Of a stretch of 49,175 nucleotides of DNA, positions 8,012 to 16,549 are shown one piece after another. The notes under the pieces are model-generated. The model did not search any database. It was not told the DNA's origin and saw nothing but the letters and a program-made list of their open reading frames with translations. Source of the DNA: Pseudomonadota bacterium (GTDB taxonomy: Bacteria > Pseudomonadota > Gammaproteobacteria > Burkholderiales > Rhodocyclaceae); the NCBI GenBank assembly GCA_026399515.1, contig JAPLQT010000043.1, positions 1 to 49,175 of the forward strand, in the 5' to 3' direction. Positions within the stretch are counted from its first letter, which is position 1. Each line of letters begins with the position of its first letter. Both the position numbers and the translations under genes were made by a program.

Positions 8012-9532
8012 ATGGATATCGCTGGTCTGCTGTCGCAGCATGCCAAGTACACACCTGGTAATCTGGCACTGGTATTTGAACATCAACGTTTGACCTACGC
8101 AGAGTTGGAAGCGCGCGTCAATCGCTTGGCCCATGCCATGCTGGATGCCGGGATAGGCAAGGGCGATCGGGCCGTCACGGTATTGCCGAATTGCATGGAA
8201 CTGCTGGAAGTCTATTGGGCCTGCGCCAAGACTGGCATAGTCGTAGTCCCCCTTTCTCCGCTGCTGTTGGCAACCGGTCTGGCTTCGTTGCTAGGTGACG
8301 CTGAACCCAGGATAGTCTTTGCCTGCAAGGCAACTCTGCCCTTGTTGCATGCAACCGCCACGCTTACCTCAGGCTCCGCCTTATGTGTTCTGACCGACGG
8401 AGCAGCCGAGGATGGGTATGCGGAGTTCGTCGAGGGAAAGTCGCCGTCCTCTCCACCGGCGGATGTGCTGCCCGACGACGTGTACAACATCATGTACACC
8501 AGCGGCACGACGGGTATGCCGAAAGGGATTATCCATACCCAGCGGATTCGCGCACATTACTGCACTCTGTTCGCCAACGCCTGGAGATTGAAGCCCGAGT
8601 CGGTGGTGCTGCATACCGGGGCGATTATCTTCAACGGCGCCTTCGTGACCTTGATGCCCTGCCTGATGCAAGGCGCCACGTATGTGCTGCACCGGCAGTT
8701 CGATCCGGTCGCGCTGATCGAGACCGTGGCGCGGGAACGTGTGACCCATACCATGCTGGTTCCCTCCCAGATCATTGCGGTGCTGAATGCTCCCAATTTC
8801 GATGCGGCGAAGCTCGCCTCGCTGGAGGTTTTGCTCTCCCTGGGAGCACCTTTGCCGGTGGTTTACAAGGATGTCCTGGAGAATTGCCTGCCGGGCCGTT
8901 TCCACGAATTGTATGGCCTCACCGAGGGCTTCGTGACTATCCTCGACAGGCGCGATGCAATCAGAAAACGCGGCTCGGTCGGTGTGCCGCCGCCCTTTTT
9001 CGAGATGCGCATCATGGCCGAGAACGGCAGCGAGGCAGCGACGGGCGAAGTGGGCGAAATCGTCGGACGAGGGCCGATCCTGATGCCCGGCTATTACCGA
9101 CGACCGGACCTGACCAGCGAGGCGTTGCAGGATGGCTGGTTATATACGGGGGACCTGGGCCATGTCGATGCCGAAGGCTATCTGTACCTGGTCGACCGAA
9201 AGAAAGACATGATCGATTCGGGCGGCGTGAAGGTTTATCCCAGGGACGTGGAAGAAGTGATTTCTGCCCACCCGGCAGTGCTGGAGGCCGTGGTGTTTGG
9301 CATACCGGATACCAAGTGGGGTGAGACGCCCGTCGCGGCGGTGATGCTCAAGACATCCGCTGCCCTCGATCCGGAGACTCTCAAGGCATGGATCAACGAA
9401 CGGGTCGGCGCACGCTACCAGAAGGTCAGCCGAGTAATGATCGTAGATGCGTTTCCCCGCAATGCGGCCGGCAAGATACTCAAGCGCGAGTTACGAGCGC
9501 CCTTTTGGGAAGGCCATGCCGCGAATGTTTGA
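8012..9532 (+). CDS. AMP-forming acyl-CoA ligase (class I adenylate-forming)
   Basis: The 506-residue reading from ATG 8012 begins MDIAGLLSQHAKYTP, the usual opening of this family. An earlier GTG at 7937 would run through the hairpin and is rejected; an ATG at 7994 is possible. Motifs are MYTSGTTGMPKGI (AMP/phosphate loop), HELYGLTEG (A5), YTGDLGHVD (A7), DRKKDMIDSGG (A8 hinge) and the catalytic C-terminal Lys in NAAGKILKREL. The enzyme activates a carboxylic acid to its CoA thioester with ATP. Substrate class cannot be fixed; the neighbouring esterase and importer suggest an imported hydrophobic acid. It may be transcribed separately from the esterase because of the hairpin in front of it. 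Confidence 0.9.
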   Translation: MDIAGLLSQHAKYTPGNLALVFEHQRLTYAELEARVNRLAHAMLDAGIGKGDRAVTVLPNCMELLEVYWACAKTGIVVVPLSPLLLATGLASLLGDAEPRIVFACKATLPLLHATATLTSGSALCVLTDGAAEDGYAEFVEGKSPSSPPADVLPDDVYNIMYTSGTTGMPKGIIHTQRIRAHYCTLFANAWRLKPESVVLHTGAIIFNGAFVTLMPCLMQGATYVLHRQFDPVALIETVARERVTHTMLVPSQIIAVLNAPNFDAAKLASLEVLLSLGAPLPVVYKDVLENCLPGRFHELYGLTEGFVTILDRRDAIRKRGSVGVPPPFFEMRIMAENGSEAATGEVGEIVGRGPILMPGYYRRPDLTSEALQDGWLYTGDLGHVDAEGYLYLVDRKKDMIDSGGVKVYPRDVEEVISAHPAVLEAVVFGIPDTKWGETPVAAVMLKTSAALDPETLKAWINERVGARYQKVSRVMIVDAFPRNAAGKILKRELRAPFWEGHAANV

Positions 9533-9596
9533 GCTTTTCCGGCGCGCCCATCCAACCGGCGGTTGGTCGGCCTTCGAACTGCGGGCGAGCTTGGTA

Positions 9597-9605
9597 TGCT
9601 ATGAT
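9597..9605 (+). promoter_or_regulatory. Candidate extended -10 promoter for the liv-type operon
   Basis: TGCTATGAT combines a TG extension with a TATGAT hexamer (5 of 6 to TATAAT), located about 41 nt before the livG start in an unusually AT-rich patch. No good -35 is visible, as is usual for extended -10 promoters. A small 6-bp hairpin at 9552-9566 lies just upstream, after the ligase stop. Confidence 0.4.
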
Positions 9606-9645
9606 TTAAAGAATATTTACACTTCAATAATAATTATCGGCTGAC

Positions 9646-10321
9646 ATGGCGGACGACTGCATTCTCGAGACACATAATCTCGTCAAGGAGTTCAAGGGCT
9701 TTGTCGCCGTCAATGACGTCAGCCTGAAGGTCAGGCGCGGTCATATCCATGCCCTGATCGGTCCCAATGGAGCGGGCAAGACGACCTGCTTCAACCTGCT
9801 GACCAAATTCCTCGAGCCGACACGCGGCACCATTCGTTTCAACGGGATCGACATCACCCATGATCAGCCGGCGCAGATCGCCCGGCGCGGCATCGTCCGG
9901 TCATTCCAGATATCGGCAGTATTCCCGCATCTGACGGTTCTGGAAAATGTGCGCATTGCCTTGCAGCGACAACTCGGCGATTCGTTTCATTTCTGGCGTA
10001 CCGACAAGTCGCTGTCCAGCCTGGACGCTCGCGCCACGGAACTTCTGGCGGAGGTAGGGCTGGACGCCTACGTGAAGATGGTCGCCGTCGAATTGCCCTA
10101 TGGCCGCAAGCGTGCCCTGGAAATCGCCACCACGCTGGCCCTGGAGCCGGAGCTGATGCTGCTGGATGAGCCTCGTTGCGGGCATTTCCGACACGCTGAC
10201 GGTGCTGGCGCGCGGTGCGGTGCTGGCCGAGGGGCCGTATGCCGAGGTGGCCAGGAACCCGCTGGTGATCGAGGCCTACATGGGCACCGCCGAGCCCGAG
10301 TCGCAGGAGGCTCACGCGTGA
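9646..10321 (+). pseudogene. livG: LivG-like ABC transporter ATPase with an out-of-frame internal deletion
   Basis: The N-terminal part is a normal LivG-type ATPase with Walker A GPNGAGKTT, the insert typical of LivG and Walker B LMLLDEP ending at 10173. Directly after DEP the homology resumes in another frame at 10175 with VAGISDTLTVLARGAVLAEG and continues to a TGA at 10319-10321. Family proteins have about 34 residues between these points, including the D-loop and the switch histidine of VEHN. About 101 nt therefore appear to be lost. Restoring the frame alone would not restore ATPase function. Because of the shift, the N-terminal frame reads straight into livF. The next gene starts at the overlapping GTG. 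The deletion could be real or an assembly collapse. Confidence 0.85.
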
Positions 10322-11037
10322 GCTTGCCGGTGGCGTCCCCCGAATATCTGCGCATCTCCGGCCTCCACGCCTTCTATGGCGAGTCGCACATCCTGCACGG
10401 CATGGATCTGCGGGTTAATCGCGGTGAATGCGTTTCCCTGCTCGGCAGGAACGGGGCCGGCCGTACCACGACGCTGCGGGCCATCCTCGGTCTTACTGGC
10501 AAGCGTAGCGGTTCGATCATGCTGAATGGCCGTGAGACCATAGGCATGGCGACTCACCGCATCGCCCAGTTGGGTGTCGGCTACTGCCCCGAGGAGCGCG
10601 GTATCTATGCCAGCCTGAGTTGCGAGGAAAACCTTCTGCTGCCGCCGCAGGTGGGTAGCGACGGCATGAGTCTGGAGGAGATTTACGCGATGTTTCCGAA
10701 CCTCGCGGAACGCCGCCATAGCCAGGGAACACGACTCTCCGGAGGCGAGCAGCAGATGCTGGCGATGGCGCGTATCCTACGCAGTGGCGCACACCTGCTG
10801 CTGCTCGACGAAATTTCCGAGGGTCTAGCGCCGGTCATCGTGCAGAAACTTGGACAGATCATCGGCCAACTCAAACAGAAAGGTTTTACCATTGTCCTGG
10901 TCGAACAGAACTTCCGGTTTGCCGCACCCCTGGCGGATCGCATGTATATCGTCGAGCATGGTTTGATTGCCGCCGAGATCGCCCAGGGCGAGATCGAGGC
11001 AAAGCAGGAATTGTTACAGGAGTATCTTGGCGTCTGA
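10318..11037 (+). CDS. livF: LivF-like branched-chain-type ABC transporter ATPase
   Basis: The GTG at 10318 overlaps the livG stop (GTGA) and gives 239 residues, the usual LivF length. Motifs are the ABC signature LSGGEQQML, Walker B LLLLDEISEGLAP, and the switch His replaced by Gln in LVEQN, which is common in LivF. The Walker A is GRNGAGRTT, with Arg49 where Lys is expected. It is the second ATPase of a high-affinity importer with the binding protein and two permeases downstream. A 463-residue reading that fuses it to livG results from the upstream deletion, not from a true fusion. The Arg may be a subfamily trait, and I cannot verify that here. Confidence 0.88.
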   Translation: MSLPVASPEYLRISGLHAFYGESHILHGMDLRVNRGECVSLLGRNGAGRTTTLRAILGLTGKRSGSIMLNGRETIGMATHRIAQLGVGYCPEERGIYASLSCEENLLLPPQVGSDGMSLEEIYAMFPNLAERRHSQGTRLSGGEQQMLAMARILRSGAHLLLLDEISEGLAPVIVQKLGQIIGQLKQKGFTIVLVEQNFRFAAPLADRMYIVEHGLIAAEIAQGEIEAKQELLQEYLGV

Positions 11038-11091
11038 TTTTACCGTCGGTCTTACATCCGTTATCGCTACAACATACAGAGGAGAAACACC

Positions 11092-12324
11092 ATGCAACGC
11101 AAACTCTTATCCATCGCACTGGCCGCGCTGCTGATTCCGGCAGCCAACTTCGCTTATGCCCAGGCAAAACCCGCCGCCATGAAAATTTCCGGCGACACGG
11201 TCAAGATCGGAGTCCTCACCGACATGTCGGGGGTGTATTCAGACCTCGGCGGCCAGGGCTCGGTCACTGCCGCACAAATGGCGATCGATGACTACGTCGC
11301 CCAGTACAAACCGAAATTCAAGGTCGAAATGGTCTATGCCGACCACCAGAACAAAGCCGACGTGGGATCGAACAAGGCCCGCGAATGGTATGACACCCAG
11401 GGCGTGGACATGATTACCGACGTGCTCAACTCGGGAGTCGCACTGGCCGTGGCCAAGGTGACGCAGGAAAAAAATCGCATCATGATCAACACCGGCGCCG
11501 CCTCCACCCGGCTAACCAATGAGGACTGCTCGCCGAACACCGTGCATTACGTATATGACACCTATGCCTTGGCGAATGGCCCGGGCAAGGCCGTAACCAA
11601 GGCCGGCGGAGACACCTGGTTCTTCCTGACCGCAGATTATGCTTTCGGCGCGTCGCTCGAAAAGGATACCACCGATGCGGTCAAGGCCAATGGCGGCAAG
11701 GTCATCGGTTCGGTCAAGCATCCGCTGAATGCCTCCGACTTTTCTTCCTTCCTACTCCAGGCACAGGCGTCCAAGGCCAAGGTGGTGGGCCTGGCGAATG
11801 CCGGCGGCGATACGATCAACTCGATCAAGGCCGCCAACGAATTCGGCCTGACCAAGAATCAGACCATTGTCGGATTGCTTACCACCATCATCGATATTCA
11901 CGCGCTTGGCCTGCCGACGACCCAGGGCATGATGTTCACCGAAGGCTACTACTGGAATCTCAACGACGACACTCGCGCCTGGAGCCGCAAGTTCTTCGCC
12001 AAGCACAAGAAGATGCCGAGCATGCTGCATGCGGGAACCTATTCGGCCGTGACCACCTATCTCAAGGCGGTGCAGGCGGCGGGTACCGACGAAGCCGGCC
12101 CGGTCATGAAGAAACTCAAGGAACTGCCGATCAACGATTCGTTCGCCAAGAACGGCAAGATCCGCGCGGATGGGCGCATGGTCCACGACATGTATCTGGT
12201 CCAGGTGAAGAAGCCGGCCGAGTCCAAGGAACCCTGGGATTACTACAACATCAAGGCGGTGATTCCGGGCGACGAGGCGTTCCAGCCGATGGCCTTGTCG
12301 CGTTGTCCCTTGGTGAAGAAATAA
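11092..12324 (+). CDS. Periplasmic substrate-binding protein of a LivK/HAAT-type importer
   Basis: The start at 11092 follows AGAGGAGAAACACC. The 410-residue product opens with a Sec signal peptide (MQRKLLSIALAALLIP, likely cleaved after AYA-Q near residue 24). The mature part starts with KIGVLTDMSGVYSDLGGQG, the standard opening of type I periplasmic binding proteins for branched-chain amino acids and related acids, and it includes the NTGAAS and FFLTADYAFG segments of this family. The permease genes follow after an intergenic hairpin. In beta-proteobacteria such systems next to acyl-CoA ligases often serve aromatic or other organic acids, so the ligand need not be an amino acid. That assignment is inference. 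Confidence 0.9.
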   Translation: MQRKLLSIALAALLIPAANFAYAQAKPAAMKISGDTVKIGVLTDMSGVYSDLGGQGSVTAAQMAIDDYVAQYKPKFKVEMVYADHQNKADVGSNKAREWYDTQGVDMITDVLNSGVALAVAKVTQEKNRIMINTGAASTRLTNEDCSPNTVHYVYDTYALANGPGKAVTKAGGDTWFFLTADYAFGASLEKDTTDAVKANGGKVIGSVKHPLNASDFSSFLLQAQASKAKVVGLANAGGDTINSIKAANEFGLTKNQTIVGLLTTIIDIHALGLPTTQGMMFTEGYYWNLNDDTRAWSRKFFAKHKKMPSMLHAGTYSAVTTYLKAVQAAGTDEAGPVMKKLKELPINDSFAKNGKIRADGRMVHDMYLVQVKKPAESKEPWDYYNIKAVIPGDEAFQPMALSRCPLVKK

Positions 12325-12335
12325 AAACTTTCTCT

Positions 12336-12364
12336 CCCGCTCCCGCAGATCCGGCGGGAGCGGG
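12336..12364 (+). promoter_or_regulatory. Intercistronic hairpin between the binding-protein and permease genes
   Basis: A perfect 11-bp GC-rich stem (12336-12346 with 12354-12364) encloses a 7-nt loop. Its 3' arm runs into GGGGAGGA, the ribosome site of livH, so folding would hide part of that site and also protect the 3' end of the upstream message. No T-run follows, so it is more likely an expression-balancing or RNA-stability element than a full terminator. This fits the excess of binding protein over permease that such operons need. Confidence 0.65.
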
Positions 12365-12376
12365 GAGGACATAGCC

Positions 12377-13264
12377 ATGACTGAAATTTTCGGCATTCCG
12401 ATCCAGGCTTTGATGGGCCAGTTGACGCTGGGCCTGGTCAGCGGCTCGTTCTACGCCATGCTGAGCCTGGGGCTGGCGGTCATCTTCGGCATGCTGAACA
12501 TCATCAATTTCACCCATGGCGCCCTCTACATGCTGGGAGCATTCCTGGCGTGGATGGGAATGGACTACCTACAAATCGGCTACTGGCCGGCGCTGCTGCT
12601 GTCGCCGCTGGTGGTCGGCGTGTTCGGCATCGTGGTTGAACGCAGCATGCTGCAATGGCTCTACAAGCTGGATCACCTCTACGGACTGTTGTTGACCTTC
12701 GGGCTGGCGCTGATGCTGGAAGGGTTGTTCACCAACGCCTATGGGGTGTCCGGCCAACCCTATTCGATCCCCGAGGAATTCATGGGCGCTTTCAACCTCG
12801 GATTCATGTTTCTGCCGAAATATCGCGCCTGGATCATCGTCGCTTCGCTGCTGGTGTGTTTCGCCACCTGGTTTGTGATTGAAAAGACCCGACTCGGAGC
12901 CAACCTGCGCGCCGCCACCGAGAATCCCAAGCTGACCCAGGCCTTCGGCATCAACGTGCCGCTAATGGTGATGCTGACCTACGGTTTCGGCTGCGCCCTG
13001 GCGGGTTTCGCCGGCGTGCTGGCGGCGCCGGCGATCCAGGTCAGTCCGCTGATGGGCTCGAACCTGATCATCGTCGTCTTCGCCGTGGTGGTGATCGGCG
13101 GCATGGGGTCTATCCTCGGCTCCATACTCACCGGCCTCGGCCTCGGCGTGATCGAAGGCCTGACCAAGGTGTTTTATCCCGAGGCTTCGGCGACGGTGGT
13201 GTTCATCATCATGGCCATCGTCCTGATGATACGGCCGGCCGGATTGTTCGGGAAAGAGAAATGA
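12377..13264 (+). CDS. livH: LivH-like branched-chain-type ABC permease
   Basis: This 295-residue integral membrane protein carries the LivH family pattern: GLVSGSFYAMLSLGLAVIFG at the N-terminus, NFTHGALYMLGAF, the EAA-type loop around RAATENPKLTQAFGIN, and GMGSILGSILTGLGLG near the end. About eight hydrophobic segments are visible. Its ribosome site GGGGAGGA lies at the foot of the upstream hairpin. The stop overlaps the ATG of livM (ATGA), so the two permease subunits are translationally coupled. Confidence 0.92.
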   Translation: MTEIFGIPIQALMGQLTLGLVSGSFYAMLSLGLAVIFGMLNIINFTHGALYMLGAFLAWMGMDYLQIGYWPALLLSPLVVGVFGIVVERSMLQWLYKLDHLYGLLLTFGLALMLEGLFTNAYGVSGQPYSIPEEFMGAFNLGFMFLPKYRAWIIVASLLVCFATWFVIEKTRLGANLRAATENPKLTQAFGINVPLMVMLTYGFGCALAGFAGVLAAPAIQVSPLMGSNLIIVVFAVVVIGGMGSILGSILTGLGLGVIEGLTKVFYPEASATVVFIIMAIVLMIRPAGLFGKEK

Positions 13265-14196
13265 GCAGGAGCATGTTCGGTTATCTGGCGCTGCTTGTTC
13301 TCGGCCTGTTCGCGCCTTTCCTTTTCTATCCAGTGCTGGTGATGAAGGTGCTGTGCTTCGCCTTATTTGCCTGCGCCTTCAACCTGCTGCTCGGGTATAC
13401 GGGACTGCTGTCGTTCGGGCATGCGGCGTTTTTCGGCACGGCAGCCTATGCTGCCGGACACGCCATCAAGGTCTGGGGCTTGCCCACGGAACTCGGATTG
13501 CTGACCGGCGTCCTGGCTTCGACGCTGCTGGGTTGGGCTTTCGGCAGCCTGGCGATCCGCCGCCTGGGTATTTATTTCGCCATGGTCACCCTGGCGCTGG
13601 CACAGATGATGTATTTCCTGTTTCTACAGGCGCCGTTCACCGGCGGCGAAGACGGTTTGCAGGGCGTCCCGCGCGGCACCCTGCTGGGCTTCATCGATCT
13701 CGCCAACGACCTGAATTTATATTACTTCGTTCTGGCGATTTTCGTCGCCGCCTTCTGGCTGATTTACCGCACCATCCATTCGCCTTTCGGACAAGTGCTC
13801 AAGGCCATCCGGGAAAACGAGGCGCGGGCGATTTCGCTCGGCTACGACGTCGCGAAATACAAACTGCTGGCCTTCGTGCTGTCCGCCGCCCTGGCAGGGT
13901 TGGCCGGCGCCACCAAGATGCTGGTCTTCAAGTTTGCCACGCTGACCGACGCCCGCTGGCACCAGTCGGGCGAAGTGGTGCTGATGACCATCCTCGGCGG
14001 CATGGGCACGGTGCTGGGCCCGGTGGTTGGCTCGACGGTCATCGTGGTCTTGCAGAACGAACTGGCCGACAAGGTCGGATCGCTGGTCACAGTCATCATG
14101 GGATCGATCTTCGTCGTCTGCGTGCTGCTCTTCCGTCGCGGCATCGTCGGCGAAATCGCGGCGCTCTACAAGCGCATGTTGGGGCTCAAAACTTAG
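13261..14196 (+). CDS. livM: LivM-like branched-chain-type ABC permease
   Basis: The start overlaps the livH stop by 4 nt. The 311 residues are strongly hydrophobic, with the LivM landmarks NLLLGYTGLLSFGHAAFFG, the cytoplasmic loop LKAIRENEARAISLGYDV, LSAALAGLAGA and GGMGTVLGPVVGS. It is the last gene of the importer operon and the second half of its transmembrane channel. The following gene is on the opposite strand, with 36 nt between stop codons. Confidence 0.92.
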   Translation: MSRSMFGYLALLVLGLFAPFLFYPVLVMKVLCFALFACAFNLLLGYTGLLSFGHAAFFGTAAYAAGHAIKVWGLPTELGLLTGVLASTLLGWAFGSLAIRRLGIYFAMVTLALAQMMYFLFLQAPFTGGEDGLQGVPRGTLLGFIDLANDLNLYYFVLAIFVAAFWLIYRTIHSPFGQVLKAIRENEARAISLGYDVAKYKLLAFVLSAALAGLAGATKMLVFKFATLTDARWHQSGEVVLMTILGGMGTVLGPVVGSTVIVVLQNELADKVGSLVTVIMGSIFVVCVLLFRRGIVGEIAALYKRMLGLKT

Positions 14197-14232
14197 AGAA
14201 GAGACGAAAGACCCGCGGTCTCGGTTGCCTTT

Positions 14233-14742
14233 CTACGGATGACGATCAAATTGCCACTTGCCGTCCCCTTTCACGAATACGAAAGTGTCGGTGTAAGGCG
14301 AAGCAGCTTTTTTTATCGGGTCTTGGAAGCTAGCAGTGACCGTGATCGTCGAATCTCCAGTGACTTTCCAATCGTACATTTTTTCAGGGTAGTATCTTCC
14401 CCCTCCGACGAGCTCTAGGGGAGGGAGCCGAAGACGCTGAGCCCCGGCGTGCGTCGCAATATGGAACATTCGCTCAGGCGGAATGTCTTTCAAATTTAAG
14501 TGCGCGAAAAAAAGCACAATAGGATTAATGCCATCTTTAATCACATCAAGATCAGCTTGCGAGGCAACACCTGTCAGATCGACACGCTGTTTGATCTTAC
14601 GATAGGGTTGCTCCTTGAGGAAACTCGTATCTGGAGCGAAGAGTGCCTGTCCGCTGGCTACGACGGGTACTACCAGCATGGCAGTCGCGAGGGCGGTCGC
14701 GTTCCAGAAACGGCTGAGTCGGAACGTTGAAGTGTGCAGCAT
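14233..14742 (-). CDS. Hypothetical secreted protein, function unknown
   Basis: I do not recognise this 169-residue protein. It opens with an arginine-containing region and a hydrophobic stretch ending VVPVVASGQA, which looks like a Sec signal peptide cleaved near residue 32. The mature part contains DLTGVASQADLDVIKDGINP, and a C-terminal half of alternating residues ending VKGDGKWQFDRHP, reminiscent of small periplasmic beta-sheet domains with a WKV-type strand. No catalytic motif is visible. Base composition is more AT-rich than in the livM and etfB neighbours, and it lies on the opposite strand together with a toxin-antitoxin pair, suggesting later arrival. Confidence 0.6.
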   Translation of the reverse strand: MLHTSTFRLSRFWNATALATAMLVVPVVASGQALFAPDTSFLKEQPYRKIKQRVDLTGVASQADLDVIKDGINPIVLFFAHLNLKDIPPERMFHIATHAGAQRLRLPPLELVGGGRYYPEKMYDWKVTGDSTITVTASFQDPIKKAASPYTDTFVFVKGDGKWQFDRHP

Positions 14743-14790
14743 ATTGCGTCCCTAATTAAATAATCAAAGGTTCCAGGCTCGGACTATTTC

Positions 14791-15213
14791 TTAAATCGCT
14801 TCCACGCCCATCCTCAAGCGTTTCGCATTGGCGGACATCACGCCATCCAGCGTAGCGACGGATTGCGCGCCGATATCCCTCGCCACCGCCAGATGCAGCG
14901 CGTCGCCGGCCCGTAGCCGTTGAGTGTGTTGCTTCGCCAGATCGGCGGCATCTCGAAATGCGGATCGGCTGACGGGAACGATGCGCAGACCGCTTACCGT
15001 CAGCCGATCGAACTCCTTGCGAACCGCTTTGGCGTTGGCTTCGGAAAGCTCACCCGATCGCACTTTGATCGAAATAGCACTGTCGAACTCCGTCAGCAAC
15101 CAGTCACAACCGACAGGAACTTCTGTCAACCCGGCAAACCATGCCTTCACGTCCGCGGTTCTTGGCTCCGGAACCAGCAGCGATACGGCGACACTGGTAT
15201 CGAGATAAATCAT
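14791..15213 (-). CDS. PIN-domain ribonuclease, VapC-type toxin
   Basis: The 140-residue protein is a typical PIN domain. Acidic residues expected to hold the metal ions are Asp5 in MIYLDTS, Glu42 in LLTEF, Asp104 in RAGDALHLAVA and Asp123 in TLDGVM. Such toxins cleave RNA, often tRNA or rRNA sites, when their antitoxin is degraded. The ATG overlaps the stop of the upstream AbrB-type gene (ATGA), the standard antitoxin-first arrangement. RNA target unknown. Confidence 0.88.
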   Translation of the reverse strand: MIYLDTSVAVSLLVPEPRTADVKAWFAGLTEVPVGCDWLLTEFDSAISIKVRSGELSEANAKAVRKEFDRLTVSGLRIVPVSRSAFRDAADLAKQHTQRLRAGDALHLAVARDIGAQSVATLDGVMSANAKRLRMGVEAI

Positions 15214-15461
15214 CAGTAGCGATCATCCTGGCGCATCATCTCGACGGTCGTCGTCGTTATCGGCATCTTGGCGTGCAGCTTGCCCAACCGTTCCAGGAAT
15301 GCCGCCTTATCGAACGCCGGAGCCGGCGTCAGCTTGATCTCGCCGACCGGCGTAACTTCCGCCTCGACGGTGTCGCCTTCCCGCAGACCGGCGGCACGGG
15401 TGCATTCCACCGGTAGCCGGACGGCCAGGCTGTTTCCCCATTTCGCCAGTTGCAATTTCAT
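15213..15461 (-). CDS. AbrB/MazE-type (SpoVT-AbrB fold) antitoxin
   Basis: Starting at ATG 15461 (GGAG 11 nt upstream on the minus strand), the protein has 82 residues and begins MKLQLAKWGNSLAVRLP, the swapped-hairpin DNA-binding motif of AbrB-like antitoxins. The C-terminal part, after about residue 45, is charged and would wrap the toxin. A longer reading from 15521 lacks a ribosome site and adds residues foreign to the family. It is expected to bind its own promoter just upstream and to neutralise the PIN protein. Confidence 0.85.
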   Translation of the reverse strand: MKLQLAKWGNSLAVRLPVECTRAAGLREGDTVEAEVTPVGEIKLTPAPAFDKAAFLERLGKLHAKMPITTTTVEMMRQDDRY

Positions 15462-15802
15462 GAGTAACTCCGGTGTCTCTACGAGTAGATACATGGTAGT
15501 CAGGAATCCGGTAAATTGCAAGAAGTATCAAGGATTCGGGCTCGGGTCTTCGCGTCTTCTCGGCGAATACCCAACGCCGCCCAACACGGCGGGATGGGTG
15601 GCGGGGGTGACGATTTGTGATAGCCATGAGGAGCCCGCAGCACCCATCTCGCCGTGCGCTCCCGGTCATGACTGAACTTGCCGCAAGGGACGCAAGCGCC
15701 GGTGCCCCTGATCCATATCAAACACTAGCCTCGCGCTGGCCCCGGCTGGGGAAAATTGGAGCATAATTTGCGGCTGATTTTCCCCTTATGAGGACTGCTG
15801 AC
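15462..15802. other. Intergenic region between the toxin-antitoxin pair and etfB
   Basis: These 341 nt hold the divergent promoters of the antitoxin (minus) and the etf operon (plus). On the plus strand CATAAT at about 15761-15766 is a possible -10 for etfB, without a convincing -35. A short GC hairpin (CCGCC-N6-GGCGG, near 15577) is also visible. I see no conserved protein in any frame. Confidence 0.4.
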
Positions 15803-16549
15803 TTGAAGATACTGGTACCCGTCAAGCGCGTGGTGGATTACAACGTCAAGGTGCGCGTCAAGGCTGACGGCACGGGCGTCGATCTGGCCAACGTCAAGAT
15901 GTCGATGAACCCTTTCGACGAAATCGCCATCGAGGAAGCTGTCAGGCTTCGTGAAGCCGGTGTCGCCACCGAAGTCATCGCCGTCAGCTGCGGCGTCACG
16001 GCCTGCCAGGAAACCCTGCGCACCGCCATGGCGATCGGCGCCGACCGCGCCATCCTGGTCGAAAGCGACGTCGACTTGCAGCCGTTGGCGGTGGCCAAGC
16101 TGATCAAGGCCGTGGCCGAGAAGGAGCAGCCGCAGATCGTCATTTTCGGCAAGCAAGCCATCGACGACGATGCCAACCAGGGCCAGATGTTCGCCGCCCT
16201 GATGGGCTGGCCGCAGGCCACCTTCGCCTCGAAGGTGGTGGTGGCCGAGGGTAAAGCGACAGTGACCCGCGAAATCGACGGCGGGGCCGAGATCCTGGAG
16301 TTCAAGCTGCCCTGCGTCGTCACCACCGACCTGCGCCTCAACGAGCCGCGCTACGCCACCTTGCCGAACATCATGAAGGCCAAGAAGAAACAGCTCGACA
16401 ACCTCAAGCCGGCCGACCTGGGCGTGGATGTGACGCCGCGCCTGACTACCTTGAAAGTCTCCGAGCCGCCCAAGCGCGGCGCCGGTGTCAAAGTCGCCGA
16501 CGTCAAGGAACTGGTGGCCAAACTCAAAAATGAAGCGAAGGTGATCTGA
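15803..16549 (+). CDS. etfB: Electron transfer flavoprotein beta subunit
   Basis: I choose the TTG at 15803 because family proteins begin with [19 protein letters not shown], and AGGA lies 8 nt before it; an ATG at 15788 adds five residues and has no ribosome site. The resulting 248 residues match the EtfB length. The [14 protein letters not shown] segment and the AMP/ADP-binding region DDDANQGQM are present, and the recognition-loop segment near [10 protein letters not shown] is typical. EtfB pairs with EtfA to carry electrons from acyl-CoA dehydrogenases to ETF-quinone oxidoreductase. The stop overlaps the etfA ATG by one base. Confidence 0.92.
   Translation: MKILVPVKRVVDYNVKVRVKADGTGVDLANVKMSMNPFDEIAIEEAVRLREAGVATEVIAVSCGVTACQETLRTAMAIGADRAILVESDVDLQPLAVAKLIKAVAEKEQPQIVIFGKQAIDDDANQGQMFAALMGWPQATFASKVVVAEGKATVTREIDGGAEILEFKLPCVVTTDLRLNEPRYATLPNIMKAKKKQLDNLKPADLGVDVTPRLTTLKVSEPPKRGAGVKVADVKELVAKLKNEAKVI

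Noticed and set aside
9646-11037. A 463-codon continuous frame that looks like a natural LivG-LivF fusion
   Set aside because: The livG 3' portion persists in another frame with its own stop overlapping a livF GTG, so this is a deletion-made frame rather than an evolved fusion gene.
15462-15521. An N-terminal extension of the AbrB-type antitoxin
   Set aside because: The conserved fold begins at the ATG at 15461, which has its own GGAG; the extension resembles promoter sequence.
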